The position numbers were made by a program, and so were the translations under genes. DNA of 64,000 bases. Origin: Nocardiopsis algeriensis (GTDB taxonomy: Bacteria; Actinomycetota; Actinomycetes; Streptosporangiales; Streptosporangiaceae). Every line of letters begins with the position of its first letter. The first letter of the stretch is position 1. The notes below the pieces were generated by a model. It saw only the letters and a program-made list of their open reading frames with translations, made no database searches and was not told where the DNA came from. The DNA lies in assembly GCF_014203695.1 (NCBI RefSeq), contig NZ_JACHJO010000002.1, positions 180,672 through 244,671 of the forward strand, read 5' to 3'. Below are positions 8,309 to 16,498 of this stretch, piece after piece.

Positions 8309-9108
8309 GCGAAAGGGGGCCCGCTCTGACCGCGAAGACCGAGCACGCGGTGCCCGACCGGGCACGTGCGAGGGCGCTCTTCGAGCGCCTGAACGAACTC
8401 GAGGCGGACTCCGAGGAGCGCCGGCGCATCCGCGACGAGCTGGTGGAGCTCCATCTGCCCTTGGTGGAGTACCTCGCCCGCCGCTTCCGCAACCGCGGGG
8501 AGTGGCTGGACGACCTCACCCAGGTGGCCACGATCGGGCTCATCAAGTCGATCGACCGATTCGACCTGGAACGGGGGGTGGAGTTCTCCACCTACGCCAC
8601 CCCCACGATCGTCGGTGAGATCAAGAGGCACTTCCGCGACAAGGGATGGGCGGTACGGGTTCCCCGCCGCCTCCAGGAGCTGAAGCTCTCGCTGACCAAG
8701 GCCGTCAGCGACCTGTCGCAGCGCGAGGGCCGCTCCCCGACCGTCGCGGAGCTGGCCGCCCATCTCCAGATGACCGAGGAGGAGGTGCTGGAGGGCCTGG
8801 AGTCCGCCAACGCCTACTCGACGGTGTCCCTGGACGCGCCCGACAGCGGTGACGAGGACGCCCCCGCGGTGGCCGACTCACTGGGCATCGTGGACGAGTC
8901 CCTGGAAGGCGTGGAGTACCGGGAGTCGCTCAAGCCCCTTCTGGAACAGCTTCCGCCGCGGGAGAAGCGCATTCTGCTGCTGCGCTTCTTCGGCAACATG
9001 ACGCAGTCGCAGATCGCCCAGGAACTGGGCATCTCCCAGATGCACGTGTCGCGCCTGCTGGCCCGCACCCTGGCCCAGCTGCGCCAGGCGCTCACCACCG
9101 ACGACTGA
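8305..9108 (+). CDS. sigF: SigF/SigB-family RNA polymerase sigma factor
   Basis: This 267-residue group 3 sigma-70 factor has region 2 (LPLVEYLARRFRNRGEWLDD, with DLTQVATIGLIKSIDRFD and EFSTYATPTIVGEIKRHF), region 3 (VPRRLQELKLSL) and region 4 with a helix-turn-helix (MTQSQIAQELGISQMHVSRL). Sigma factors of this group control general stress or spore development in actinomycetes. Start GTG 8305 overlaps the stop of the anti-sigma gene (GTGA), so expression is translationally coupled and probably stoichiometric. Actinomycetes often carry several paralogues, so the exact subtype (B, F, G) is uncertain. Confidence 0.9.
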   Translation: MSERGPALTAKTEHAVPDRARARALFERLNELEADSEERRRIRDELVELHLPLVEYLARRFRNRGEWLDDLTQVATIGLIKSIDRFDLERGVEFSTYATPTIVGEIKRHFRDKGWAVRVPRRLQELKLSLTKAVSDLSQREGRSPTVAELAAHLQMTEEEVLEGLESANAYSTVSLDAPDSGDEDAPAVADSLGIVDESLEGVEYRESLKPLLEQLPPREKRILLLRFFGNMTQSQIAQELGISQMHVSRLLARTLAQLRQALTTDD

Positions 9109-9131
9109 CCACCCGCTCCGACGACCGCGGC

Positions 9132-9527
9132 CTACTCGTCCTTCCCCCACTCGCCGGGGAAGAGCGCCGCGGTCGTCGGCGGTGAGAGCACCGCCGCCGA
9201 GGCCGCGGCGGCCACGCCCGCCAGCAGCGCTCCGAGGGCGTACTGCTCACTGGTGAACATGTAGTACGCCACCACGCCCAGGAAGATCTGGGTGACGAAG
9301 ACCGGTGTCCGCGCCCAGTCCTTGAGCTGCCACAGCCCCTTGGCCACGAACAGCAGGAGCGCGCACACGCCCGCTCCCAGGGCGATGAGCGGGATCGCGA
9401 AGTCCAGATCCGAGAAGTGCCCGGTGACCGCCCTGAAGGCGATGTAGAGGGCGCCGGCCCCGGCTGCCAGCCCGACCAGGGCCTCCAGCGCGGCGGCGAT
9501 GACGATGGTGAACGGCCGAGAAGACAC
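9132..9527 (-). CDS. Small four-helix membrane protein
   Basis: This 131-residue hydrophobic protein has about four transmembrane helices (TIVIAAALEALVGLAAGAGA, IPLIALGAGVCALLLFVAKG, VFVTQIFLGVVAYYMF and ALGALLAGVAAAASAAVL). Its start is taken as GTG 9527, giving MSSRPFTIV; an upstream in-frame start would add a charged low-complexity tail. No clear ribosome-binding site precedes GTG 9527, so it may be leaderless. It is convergent with sigF and divergent from the lipid kinase gene. Function is unknown. Confidence 0.7.
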   Translation of the reverse strand: MSSRPFTIVIAAALEALVGLAAGAGALYIAFRAVTGHFSDLDFAIPLIALGAGVCALLLFVAKGLWQLKDWARTPVFVTQIFLGVVAYYMFTSEQYALGALLAGVAAAASAAVLSPPTTAALFPGEWGKDE

Positions 9528-9639
9528 GTCACGAGGGTATCTGTGCCTCCCGCCGGCCTCTCCCCCGGGCGCCCGTCGGGCCGCAGGCCGGCTCCGAGGG
9601 GCGGTGGCGGACCGCGGGCCGGGGCCGCCGGACACGCCC

Positions 9640-9652
9640 TAGACTGAGGGCG
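9640..9652 (+). promoter_or_regulatory. -10 element of a leaderless lipid kinase gene
   Basis: TAGACT at 9640-9645 ends 6 bases before the GTG at 9652, and no ribosome-binding site is visible. This spacing is typical of leaderless transcripts in actinomycetes. No -35 hexamer is recognisable. Confidence 0.5.
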
Positions 9653-10584
9653 TGCGCGCCCTTTTCATCATGAACCCCCAGGCAACCACCAGCACTCCGC
9701 GAACGCTCGACGTGATCCTGCGCACCCTGGCGTCGGAACTGGACCTCACCGTCGCCGTGACCGAGTACCGCGAGCACGCCAGCGAGCTGGCCCGCAAGGC
9801 CGCGGCGGACGGCTACGAAATGGTGGTGAGCCTGGGCGGCGACGGAACCGTCAACGAGGTCGTCAACGGGCTCCTGTCGACTCCCGAGGGACAGATGAGA
9901 CCGTACTACGCGGCCGTCCCCGGCGGCAGCGCCAACGTCTTCGTCCGCGCCCTGGGGGTCTCGGGGGATCCCGTGGAGGCCGCCCTGACGGTCCTGGACG
10001 CGATCCGGCACGGCCGCGAGCGCGAGGTCAACCTGGGCCGGGTCACCAGCGACCGGGACAACCGCTATTTCACGTTCTGCGCCGGGTTCGGCTGGGACGC
10101 CGACGTCGTCCAGCAGGTGGAGAACGAGCGCGCGAGCGGACGCCGGGCCTCGCCGGCCCTGTACGCGGAGGTGGCGGTGAAGCTGTTCTTCCGCGGTGAT
10201 ATCCACGATCCGTCACTGAGGGTGGAAGCCGCCGGAAGGAACCTTGACGACGCCTATTTCGCGCTTGTGACCAACACGACCCCGTGGACATACGCGGGCG
10301 CCCTGCCGCTCCAGCCCACCCCCGATTCCCGCTTCGAGCTGGGCCTGGACGCTTTCGCGCTGACCCAGGCCTCCCATCCGCTGACGGGCTGGATCCTTTC
10401 CCAGATGTTCTTCCCCAAAGGCCTGCCCCGGCACGGTGACGGCTACGTGACCTGGCACGATCAGGAGTCTCTCCGCATCTCCTCGTCCCACCCCAGGGCC
10501 TTCCAAATCGACGGCGAGTACCTCGGCGAACGCGAAGAGGTCAACTTCCGATCGATACCGAAGGCATTACGAATCGTCTGTTAA
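9652..10584 (+). CDS. Diacylglycerol/sphingosine kinase-like lipid kinase
   Basis: This 310-residue protein has the DAGK catalytic signature: SLGGDGTVNEVVNGLL, the nucleotide-binding PGGSANVFVRALG and a later FCAGFGWDADVV. The C-terminal beta-sandwich (about 170-305) is also typical. It would phosphorylate a lipid, such as diacylglycerol, at the membrane. The GTG start has no ribosome-binding site, and a -10 hexamer ends only 6 bases upstream, so the mRNA is probably leaderless. It is followed by whiB1 on the same strand after 270 bases. Confidence 0.88.
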   Translation: MRALFIMNPQATTSTPRTLDVILRTLASELDLTVAVTEYREHASELARKAAADGYEMVVSLGGDGTVNEVVNGLLSTPEGQMRPYYAAVPGGSANVFVRALGVSGDPVEAALTVLDAIRHGREREVNLGRVTSDRDNRYFTFCAGFGWDADVVQQVENERASGRRASPALYAEVAVKLFFRGDIHDPSLRVEAAGRNLDDAYFALVTNTTPWTYAGALPLQPTPDSRFELGLDAFALTQASHPLTGWILSQMFFPKGLPRHGDGYVTWHDQESLRISSSHPRAFQIDGEYLGEREEVNFRSIPKALRIVC

Positions 10585-10830
10585 TTCCCGGGAAAGACAC
10601 CATTCGCGGGCACTGTGACACACCCGACACGTGAATCAGGACCTTTGGTCCCGCGAACTCTTGCATGGGCTGATCGATCCTGACACGCTCAAGTTATCGC
10701 CTCATTTCACAGGCGAGTCAATCGGGCGTTCCCATGTGGCGGCGGGGTCGAAGAAGCACCGCAGGCCACAGACCCCTCCGGTGGGACCCATCTGCCGGGC
10801 GCCCCCCACGCATCCTGCTCGTGAAAAGCT

Positions 10831-10842
10831 TCACAATCGTGA
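10831..10842 (+). promoter_or_regulatory. TCAC-AATC-GTGA palindrome in the whiB1 leader
   Basis: An exact 4+4 inverted repeat (TCAC/GTGA around AATC) ends where the GAGGAG ribosome-binding site of whiB1 begins. CRP-type sites have a longer TGTGA-N6-TCACA layout, so a CRP assignment is not supported. The rest of the 270-base leader (10585-10830) shows no clear promoter. Confidence 0.35.
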
Positions 10843-10854
10843 GGAGTGGACCGC

Positions 10855-11112
10855 ATGGACTGGCGCCACGACGCTGCCTGCCGTGACGAAGACCCCGAGC
10901 TCTTCTTCCCCATCGGCAACTTCGGCCCCGCACTGATCCAGATCGAAGAGGCCAAGGCCGTGTGTCGGCGCTGCCCCGTCAGCTCCGCCTGCCTCGCCTG
11001 GGCCCTGGAGAACGGTCAGGACGGCGGCGTCTGGGGAGGCACCAGCGAGGACGAGCGCCGTGCGCTCAAGAAGCGCCGCGGCATCCCTCACCGACAGATG
11101 GTACGCAGCTGA
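10855..11112 (+). CDS. whiB1: WhiB1-type iron-sulfur transcription factor
   Basis: This 85-residue Wbl protein has the four cluster cysteines at 9, 37, 40 and 46 (CxxC spacing in CRRC), the GVWGG turn and a basic C-terminus (RRALKKRRG). It would bind a 4Fe-4S cluster and the primary sigma factor. It is closest to WhiB1/WblE, the essential NO-responsive member. ATG 10855 is chosen over GTG 10846 because GAGGAG sits 8 bases before it and the protein then begins MDWRHDAACRDEDP, as orthologues do. The adjacent, oppositely oriented PdtaS gene repeats the whiB1-pdtaS arrangement of mycobacteria. Confidence 0.95.
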   Translation: MDWRHDAACRDEDPELFFPIGNFGPALIQIEEAKAVCRRCPVSSACLAWALENGQDGGVWGGTSEDERRALKKRRGIPHRQMVRS

Positions 11113-11158
11113 TCTGCGGGCCCCGCACCGCCCCCGGGGAAAGGCACAGCACCTTCCC

Positions 11159-12703
11159 TCAGGGCAGTGACCCCTCCTCCCGGTCCAGCGGCAGCGTGAT
11201 CGCCACCTCGGTCCCGCCGCGCTCCTTCGGCCGAATCGCCAGGGTTCCTCCGAGTTCCCCCACGATGAGGGTACGCACGATCTGCAGGCCCAGACTCGTC
11301 GTACCCTCCAGGTCGAAGTCCTCCGGCAGGCCGTTGCCGTCGTCGGAGACCGCCAGCTCCAGGACCCCCGCCCCGGGGTGCTCCTCCCCGCCGTCGCGGC
11401 GCCACACCCGGACCTCGATCTGCCCCGGCCCCTGCCCCAGGCCGTGCTCCACCGCGTTCTGCACCAGTTCGGCCAGGACCATCGACAGCGGTGTGGCCAC
11501 CAGCGCGTTGAGCAGGCCGAAACCGCCGACCCGGCGCGGCACCACGGTGCTCCCGGTGGAGGAGACCTCCGCCGCCATCTGGATGACCCGGTCGGCGATG
11601 CCGTCGAAGTCGACCACCTCGTCAGGGGTGTGCGAGAGCATCTCGTGCACGATCGCGATGGACCCCACCCGGCCCACCGCCTCCTCCAGCGCCGCGCGCG
11701 CCTCGGGGACGTCCAGCCGCCGCGCCTGGAGGCGCAGCAGCGCCGCCACCGTCTGAAGGTTGTTCTTGACCCGGTGGTGGATCTCCCGGATGGTGGCGTC
11801 CTTGGTCATCAGCTCGCGCTCGCGGCGCCGCAGCTCGGTGACGTCGCGGACCATCACCAGGGCGCCGATGCGCACCTTGTCGATGACCAGCGGAATGGCC
11901 CGCAGCTGCACGATGACGCCGCGCGCCTCCACCTCCGCCTCCTGCGGCGCCCGGCCGCTCGCCGTGTAGGGAAGCCCTTCGTCGCGGGCCTCGCCCTGGA
12001 CGGCCAGCTCCAGCGTGATGCGGTCCAGTCGGGCCCCCACCAGGTCCGCGGTCAGCCCCAGGCGCCGGTAGGCCGAGAGCGCGTTGGGGCTCGCGTAGAC
12101 CACCTCGCCGTTCTGGTCCAGGCGCAGCAGGCCGTCGCCGACCCTCGGGGAGCGCACCATCAGCGGCCCCTGGTCGCTGAAGGGGAAGGCGCCCTCGGCG
12201 ATCATCTGCGCCAGGTCCCCGGCGCTCTGGAGGTAGGTGAGCTCCAGGCGGCTGGGCGTGCGGGCGGAACTGAGGTTGGTGCTGCGCTGGATGACGGCGA
12301 TGAGGTTGCCGTCGCGCCGGACCGGAATGGTCTCCTCCCGCACCGGCACCCCGCCCGACCAGTCGGGGTCCCCGTCGCGGCAGATGCGGCCCTCGCGCCA
12401 GGCCCGGTCGATCAGCGCCCGGCGCCCGACCGCACGCGGTGCCGTGCGCGCGGAGGACTCGGCCATGTCGTCGAGAAGGATCGACCCCACCATGTCGTCC
12501 TGGAAGGCGGTGGGGCCCGTGGTCGGGCGCATCTGGGCCGCGGCCACCCAGCCGTTGTCGTCACGCAGGCGCACCCACAGGGCCAGGTCCGCGAAGGACA
12601 GGTCGGCCAGGAGCTGCCAGTCGGAGACCAGCGATTGGATCCACTCCAGATCCGCCGGTTTGAGCGCGGTATGGCGCCTGATGAGGTCACTGAGGTGAGG
12701 CAC
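11159..12703 (-). CDS. pdtaS: PdtaS-like sensor histidine kinase
   Basis: This 514-residue soluble kinase has an N-terminal GAF-like domain (about 20-170), a PAS domain (about 190-290), a HisKA_2 dimerisation/phosphoacceptor segment ([20 protein letters not shown], His309/310) and a HATPase domain with N-box [10 protein letters not shown] and G-box DDGNGLP. It matches mycobacterial PdtaS, which phosphorylates the ANTAR RNA-binding regulator PdtaR; no pdtaR is in this window. The start is GTG 12703, without a clear ribosome-binding site. It is convergent with whiB1 and divergent from the dasR-like gene. Confidence 0.92.
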   Translation of the reverse strand: MPHLSDLIRRHTALKPADLEWIQSLVSDWQLLADLSFADLALWVRLRDDNGWVAAAQMRPTTGPTAFQDDMVGSILLDDMAESSARTAPRAVGRRALIDRAWREGRICRDGDPDWSGGVPVREETIPVRRDGNLIAVIQRSTNLSSARTPSRLELTYLQSAGDLAQMIAEGAFPFSDQGPLMVRSPRVGDGLLRLDQNGEVVYASPNALSAYRRLGLTADLVGARLDRITLELAVQGEARDEGLPYTASGRAPQEAEVEARGVIVQLRAIPLVIDKVRIGALVMVRDVTELRRRERELMTKDATIREIHHRVKNNLQTVAALLRLQARRLDVPEARAALEEAVGRVGSIAIVHEMLSHTPDEVVDFDGIADRVIQMAAEVSSTGSTVVPRRVGGFGLLNALVATPLSMVLAELVQNAVEHGLGQGPGQIEVRVWRRDGGEEHPGAGVLELAVSDDGNGLPEDFDLEGTTSLGLQIVRTLIVGELGGTLAIRPKERGGTEVAITLPLDREEGSLP

Positions 12704-12754
12704 TCACAAATCATCCCATGAAGGAAGGCATACTCAAGGGGTACGCGCTCTACC

Positions 12755-12770
12755 AGTGGTCCACACCAAT
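12755..12770 (+). promoter_or_regulatory. dre-like DasR operator
   Basis: AGTGGTCCACACCAAT matches the DasR responsive element consensus AGTGGTCTAGACCACT at 13 of 16 positions. It lies 34 bases before the dasR start codon and 52 bases from the pdtaS start, so autoregulation is likely and pdtaS may be affected. Confidence 0.6.
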
Positions 12771-12803
12771 CATGGGCGCGGAAGGACGCGTGGAGGAAAC
12801 GGA

Positions 12804-13544
12804 ATGACTGGTCGGCGTACTCTGGAAGACAGCCCCCGGGTGCCCAAGTACTACCAGGTGAAGAAGCAGCTCCTGGAACTGATCGAGGCCATGCCGGCGG
12901 GCAATCCCGTGCCCCCGGAGCGGGCGCTGGCCACCCAGTTCGAGACGTCGCGCACGACCGTGCGCCAGGCCCTGACCGAGATGGTGGTGGAGGGGCGCCT
13001 GCTGCGCATCCAGGGCAAGGGCACGTTCGTGGCCAAGCCGAAGGTCGCCCAGGTCCTCCAGCTGACCAGCTACACCCAGGAGATGCGCTCCCACGGCCTG
13101 CACCCGGCCACGCGCATCCTGGACGTGAGCTACATCAACGCCGACGACCAGCTGGCCGAGCTGCTCGCGATCCGCTCGGGCGGACGCGTGCTGCGCATCG
13201 AGCGCCTGCGTCTGGCCAACGGCGAGCCGATGGCGGTCGAGACGGCGCACCTGGCCGCCCGGCGCTTTCCGGGGCTGCGCCGCCAGTTGGACCGGTACGC
13301 CTCGCTCTACGAGGCTCTGGCCAGCGCCTACGACGTCTCCCTGGCCGAGGCGGAGGCGTCCATCGAGACGGTTCTGGCGACCCCGAACGAGGCACGCCTG
13401 CTGGGCGTGGACGTGGGCCTGCCGCTGGTGCTGCACTGCCAGCGCAGCTTCGACCGGGACGGGAACCCGGTGGAATGGGTCCGCTCGCTCTACCGCGGCG
13501 ACCGGTACAAATTCGTCACACGGCTGCGTCCCCCGATGAGCTGA
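12804..13544 (+). CDS. dasR: DasR-type GntR/HutC regulator
   Basis: This 246-residue GntR/HutC regulator has a winged helix (about 12-80, [20 protein letters not shown] then [10 protein letters not shown]) and a UTRA effector domain (about 95-240). It is strikingly close to Streptomyces DasR: VPKYY near the start, [31 protein letters not shown] and [16 protein letters not shown]. DasR represses chitin and GlcNAc uptake genes and is released by glucosamine-6-phosphate. ATG 12804 follows GTGGAGGAAAC. A dre-like site lies in its own leader. Likely targets in this window are nagA and the PTS locus; these links are inferred. Confidence 0.9.
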   Translation: MTGRRTLEDSPRVPKYYQVKKQLLELIEAMPAGNPVPPERALATQFETSRTTVRQALTEMVVEGRLLRIQGKGTFVAKPKVAQVLQLTSYTQEMRSHGLHPATRILDVSYINADDQLAELLAIRSGGRVLRIERLRLANGEPMAVETAHLAARRFPGLRRQLDRYASLYEALASAYDVSLAEAEASIETVLATPNEARLLGVDVGLPLVLHCQRSFDRDGNPVEWVRSLYRGDRYKFVTRLRPPMS

Positions 13545-13548
13545 GCCC

Positions 13549-13592
13549 GGGGCGGGCGGCGGTCCTTCCCGCGGCGGGGACGGGCCCGCCCC
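13549..13592. terminator. GC-rich hairpin between dasR and the HD gene
   Basis: A 9-bp stem pairs 13549-13557 with 13584-13592, enclosing a G/C-rich loop with internal complementarity, between the convergent dasR and HD-domain genes. Confidence 0.45.
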
Positions 13593-13605
13593 TCCCCGCC
13601 GGGAC

Positions 13606-14934
13606 TCACCCGCGGGCCAGGACGGTGGCCAGGGCCTCCACCACGTCGGGGTCGTACTCGGTTCCGGCGTCCATCCGCAGGCGCTCCAGGACAGCGGCCC
13701 GGCGTCCGGCGTCGCCGCTCTCCCCCACCAGGTCGTCGAAGGCGTTGGCGACCTTGATGATGCGGCTTCCCAGCGGCGGCGCACCCTCGTCCCCGTGGCC
13801 GGTGACCGGTTCGCACTGGCGGCGCACCATCTCGGCGACGCTCTCCAGCATGCCCGTCTGCCGGATGATCGCCGACCCCAGCTCGGCGATGCGCCGCTGC
13901 TCCCGGGGCGAGGCGAACACCGTCGCACCGCCCGCGACGGGCTCGCGCAGGGACAGCTGCCCGATGTCGTGCATGAGGGCCGCGTACTCCAGATTGTGCA
14001 GCCCCTGTTCGGCCATGCCGAGTTCGCACGCGATGAGGTAGGACAGGCGGCCGACCCGCCGCGAGTGGCCGTTCTCGACGTAGCCGCCCACCTCGGTGAC
14101 CCGCGACAGCGCCCGTACCGTCTCCCGGTAGGTGCGCCGCACCTCCGCGTGGCGGTGAAAGGCCAGCTGGGCCACCAGCAGCGGAGCGCAGAACACCAGC
14201 AGACCGGCCAGGCCGGTCACGGTGCACGCCAGCGCGATCAGCACCCCGCTGGCTCCGATCGCCGCCCCGGTGGGGAACTGCGCGCGCATCTCGTCCCCGA
14301 GCGCGACCGAGAAGCGGGTGCGCAGCCGCTCGGCCCTCAGCACCGCCGACACCAGCGCGTCGATCAACCAGACGATCGTGACCAGGGCTGACATGAGCAC
14401 CGCGGCCGTCACCGACGGTCCGGACAGTTCGAGGTGGACGGCCAGGGGCCGGAAGGAGACGGCGAGCAGCATTGTGGCCAGCACGCGCCGGGCCACATCC
14501 TCCACCCGGGGGCTGCGACCCACCGCGACGAGCGGGAGCTCCCCGACCGCGACCGCGAAGGCGACCACGGCCACGACCTGCCACGGGGAGTGCGCCGCGG
14601 GCTCCTCTCCCAGGCTGAGGAGGAAGGCGTAGCTGGTGGCACCGGCCGAAGCGACGGGGGCGACCTCGCGGCGCCCGTGCAGGGTGATCCTGGCGAACTC
14701 TCCTCCTGCGATGAGCAGGCAGAAGGCCAGTGCCACCGTCGGCTCCACGAAACCGGTGGCGGAGGTCCACACGAGGGCGGCCAGGGACAGCGCGCCCACA
14801 AGCCCGACGAGAACGGCGCGTGCGGGACGCGGGGTCCGCCAGAACGGCCCCGTCCGGCGCCGGTGGTCGAGCGCCCCGCCCTCCGGTCCCTGCCCGTCGA
14901 ACGGGTGCCGCTCCTGCGCACGGCCCTGTGTCAT
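13606..14934 (-). CDS. Membrane HD-domain protein lacking the GYP motif
   Basis: This 442-residue protein has about 8 hydrophobic helices in the first 260 residues and a C-terminal HD module (NGHSRRVGRLSYLIACELG, ALMHDIGQLSL). It keeps HD, but the HHHExxDGxGYP block that defines active c-di-GMP HD-GYP phosphodiesterases is replaced by MVRRQCEPVTGHG. It is therefore probably a degenerate partner or regulator of the full HD-GYP protein encoded just upstream. ATG 14934 overlaps the upstream TGA by one base, so the two are co-translated. Alternatively it has a different phosphohydrolase specificity. Confidence 0.8.
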   Translation of the reverse strand: MTQGRAQERHPFDGQGPEGGALDHRRRTGPFWRTPRPARAVLVGLVGALSLAALVWTSATGFVEPTVALAFCLLIAGGEFARITLHGRREVAPVASAGATSYAFLLSLGEEPAAHSPWQVVAVVAFAVAVGELPLVAVGRSPRVEDVARRVLATMLLAVSFRPLAVHLELSGPSVTAAVLMSALVTIVWLIDALVSAVLRAERLRTRFSVALGDEMRAQFPTGAAIGASGVLIALACTVTGLAGLLVFCAPLLVAQLAFHRHAEVRRTYRETVRALSRVTEVGGYVENGHSRRVGRLSYLIACELGMAEQGLHNLEYAALMHDIGQLSLREPVAGGATVFASPREQRRIAELGSAIIRQTGMLESVAEMVRRQCEPVTGHGDEGAPPLGSRIIKVANAFDDLVGESGDAGRRAAVLERLRMDAGTEYDPDVVEALATVLARG

Positions 14935-16364
14935 CACCCGTCCTGCCTGCCCGTCACCGGCTCGGCGGGCACCGTCGTCCCCGGAGCCGGCGCGGTCGCG
15001 GTCTCCTTCTCGGCGCCGTCGGCGGGCCCCTCCTCCGGTGCGGCCCCCGGTAGGGACACCGCGATGGACCTGCGCGAGGAGCCGAAGCAGTTTCCGGGCG
15101 GCTCGGTGACGTCGGGTGTCTCCCAGCCCTCCCGCTCCACCGCGCGTACGAGTGCCTCGACCATCCTCGGGTCGAACTGGGTGCCCGCGCACTTCCTCAG
15201 TTCGGCGATGGCGGCCTCCACCGACCAGGCCTTGCGGTAGGAGCGGGTGGAGGTCAGGCAGTCGAAGACGTCCGCGACGCTGATGATGCGGGCCGACTCG
15301 GGGATCTCCATCCCGACCAGGCCCATCGGGTAGCCCCTGCCGTCGAGCCGCTCGTGATGGTGGCGGATGCCGGCGAGGGCCTCGTCCAGGAAGCTGATCT
15401 CCCGGACGATCTCGTAACCGCGGGTCGGGTGCAGCTTGATCGCCGCATACTCCTCGTCGGTGAGCCTTCCGGTCTTCTGCAGCACTTTGGTGGGCACTCC
15501 GAGCTTGCCGATGTCGTGCAGCATCCCCGCGTAACGGATCTTCTGCACCCGCTCGGCCGACATACCCAGTTCCCGGGCGATCATGGCAGCGCCCTCGGCG
15601 ACGCGCATGCAGTGGCCCCGGGTGTAGTAGTCCTTCGTCTCGACCGCCTGGCAGAGGGTGGCGAGCGTGGCCTCGTGCGCGCGGGCCTCGTCGGCCTGCT
15701 GGGCGAAGGTCCAGCGGGCGATGAACAGGGGCAGCAGGACCAGGAGCGGGGCGATGATCCCCACCCCGCCCCAGACCGCGGCGATGGCCAGCCCGAGCAT
15801 CTGGTATCCCAGGGAGGACAGCTCCGCGGCGGCCAGCGGGCGCCAGTGGAACCGCCCCGGGCCCTTGCGCGGCACGGCCCCGAGCGTCCACATGAGGGTG
15901 CCGACGAGGAGGGAGTTGACCGCCGAGTGGGCCAGGACGGCGGCCAGATAGGGGAGGACGACCTCGGGGAAGTCGTCCTGGACCAGTTCTCCCACCACTC
16001 CGCCGCACAGTACGTAGACGTGCCCGGCCGCGTAGGCGGCGAGGGCGAACTGCGCCCCGTTGAAGGCCCTCTTGACGAGCTCCTGCTTGCGCAGGGCCAG
16101 GCAGGAGGAGAAGCCGACGACCGCCGCTCCCACCGGTCCGACCAGGACCACGGCGGCCAGGGAGACCGCGGAGCTGGGGGAGATCCCCGCCTTGACGTCG
16201 GCCATGACGCTCGTGCTGATCGACTCCGCGACCACGAAGAGGACCGCGACCAGGAGGAGGGTCCACGGGTCGAAACCCGTCCAAGGACCGATGAGCACGA
16301 TGGAGACGGCGCTGACAACGATGATTCCGACGTAGACACGCGCGTTCCCGGGAAGAGACCGCAC
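14934..16364 (-). CDS. Membrane HD-GYP domain phosphodiesterase
   Basis: This 476-residue protein has about 7 hydrophobic segments up to residue 220 and then a complete HD-GYP domain: AGMLHDIGKLG (His283-Asp284) and HHHERLDGRGYP (335-346). Such domains hydrolyse cyclic dinucleotides, usually c-di-GMP to GMP. The last 80 residues are a Pro/Ala-rich tail. The start is GTG 16364. It is translationally coupled to the degenerate HD paralogue downstream, suggesting a functional pair. A 25-residue hydrophobic ORF lies directly upstream. Confidence 0.88.
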   Translation of the reverse strand: MRSLPGNARVYVGIIVVSAVSIVLIGPWTGFDPWTLLLVAVLFVVAESISTSVMADVKAGISPSSAVSLAAVVLVGPVGAAVVGFSSCLALRKQELVKRAFNGAQFALAAYAAGHVYVLCGGVVGELVQDDFPEVVLPYLAAVLAHSAVNSLLVGTLMWTLGAVPRKGPGRFHWRPLAAAELSSLGYQMLGLAIAAVWGGVGIIAPLLVLLPLFIARWTFAQQADEARAHEATLATLCQAVETKDYYTRGHCMRVAEGAAMIARELGMSAERVQKIRYAGMLHDIGKLGVPTKVLQKTGRLTDEEYAAIKLHPTRGYEIVREISFLDEALAGIRHHHERLDGRGYPMGLVGMEIPESARIISVADVFDCLTSTRSYRKAWSVEAAIAELRKCAGTQFDPRMVEALVRAVEREGWETPDVTEPPGNCFGSSRRSIAVSLPGAAPEEGPADGAEKETATAPAPGTTVPAEPVTGRQDG

Positions 16365-16420
16365 CCCCGCTCACCCCCTGCCGACAACTACCGGACTGTC
16401 ATGGTTTCACCTGTTCTGTT

Positions 16421-16498
16421 CTACCACCAGGACCATCCTGTGAAGGAAGAAGCAGCCACAACGGCCGCGGCCATGATCTGAACGAACGACATGAACAT
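16421..16498 (-). CDS. Putative 25-residue hydrophobic peptide
   Basis: The reading frame encodes 25 residues beginning MFMSFVQIMAAAVVAASS and ending GWSWW, enough for a single transmembrane helix with aromatic ends. The ATG is preceded on the minus strand by GAGAGGG. It ends 57 bases before the HD-GYP gene in the same direction, so it could be the first cistron or a leader peptide. No family is recognised. Support is only the ribosome-binding site, composition and position; a chance ORF cannot be excluded. Confidence 0.4.
   Translation of the reverse strand: MFMSFVQIMAAAVVAASSFTGWSWW

Noticed and set aside
10585-10854. CRP/cAMP site at whiB1 as in mycobacteria
   Set aside because: TCAC-AATC-GTGA is too short and wrongly spaced for TGTGA-N6-TCACA.
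10631-10936. 101-codon frame upstream of whiB1
   Set aside because: It overlaps the start of whiB1 in another frame, has no ribosome-binding site and shows no domain.
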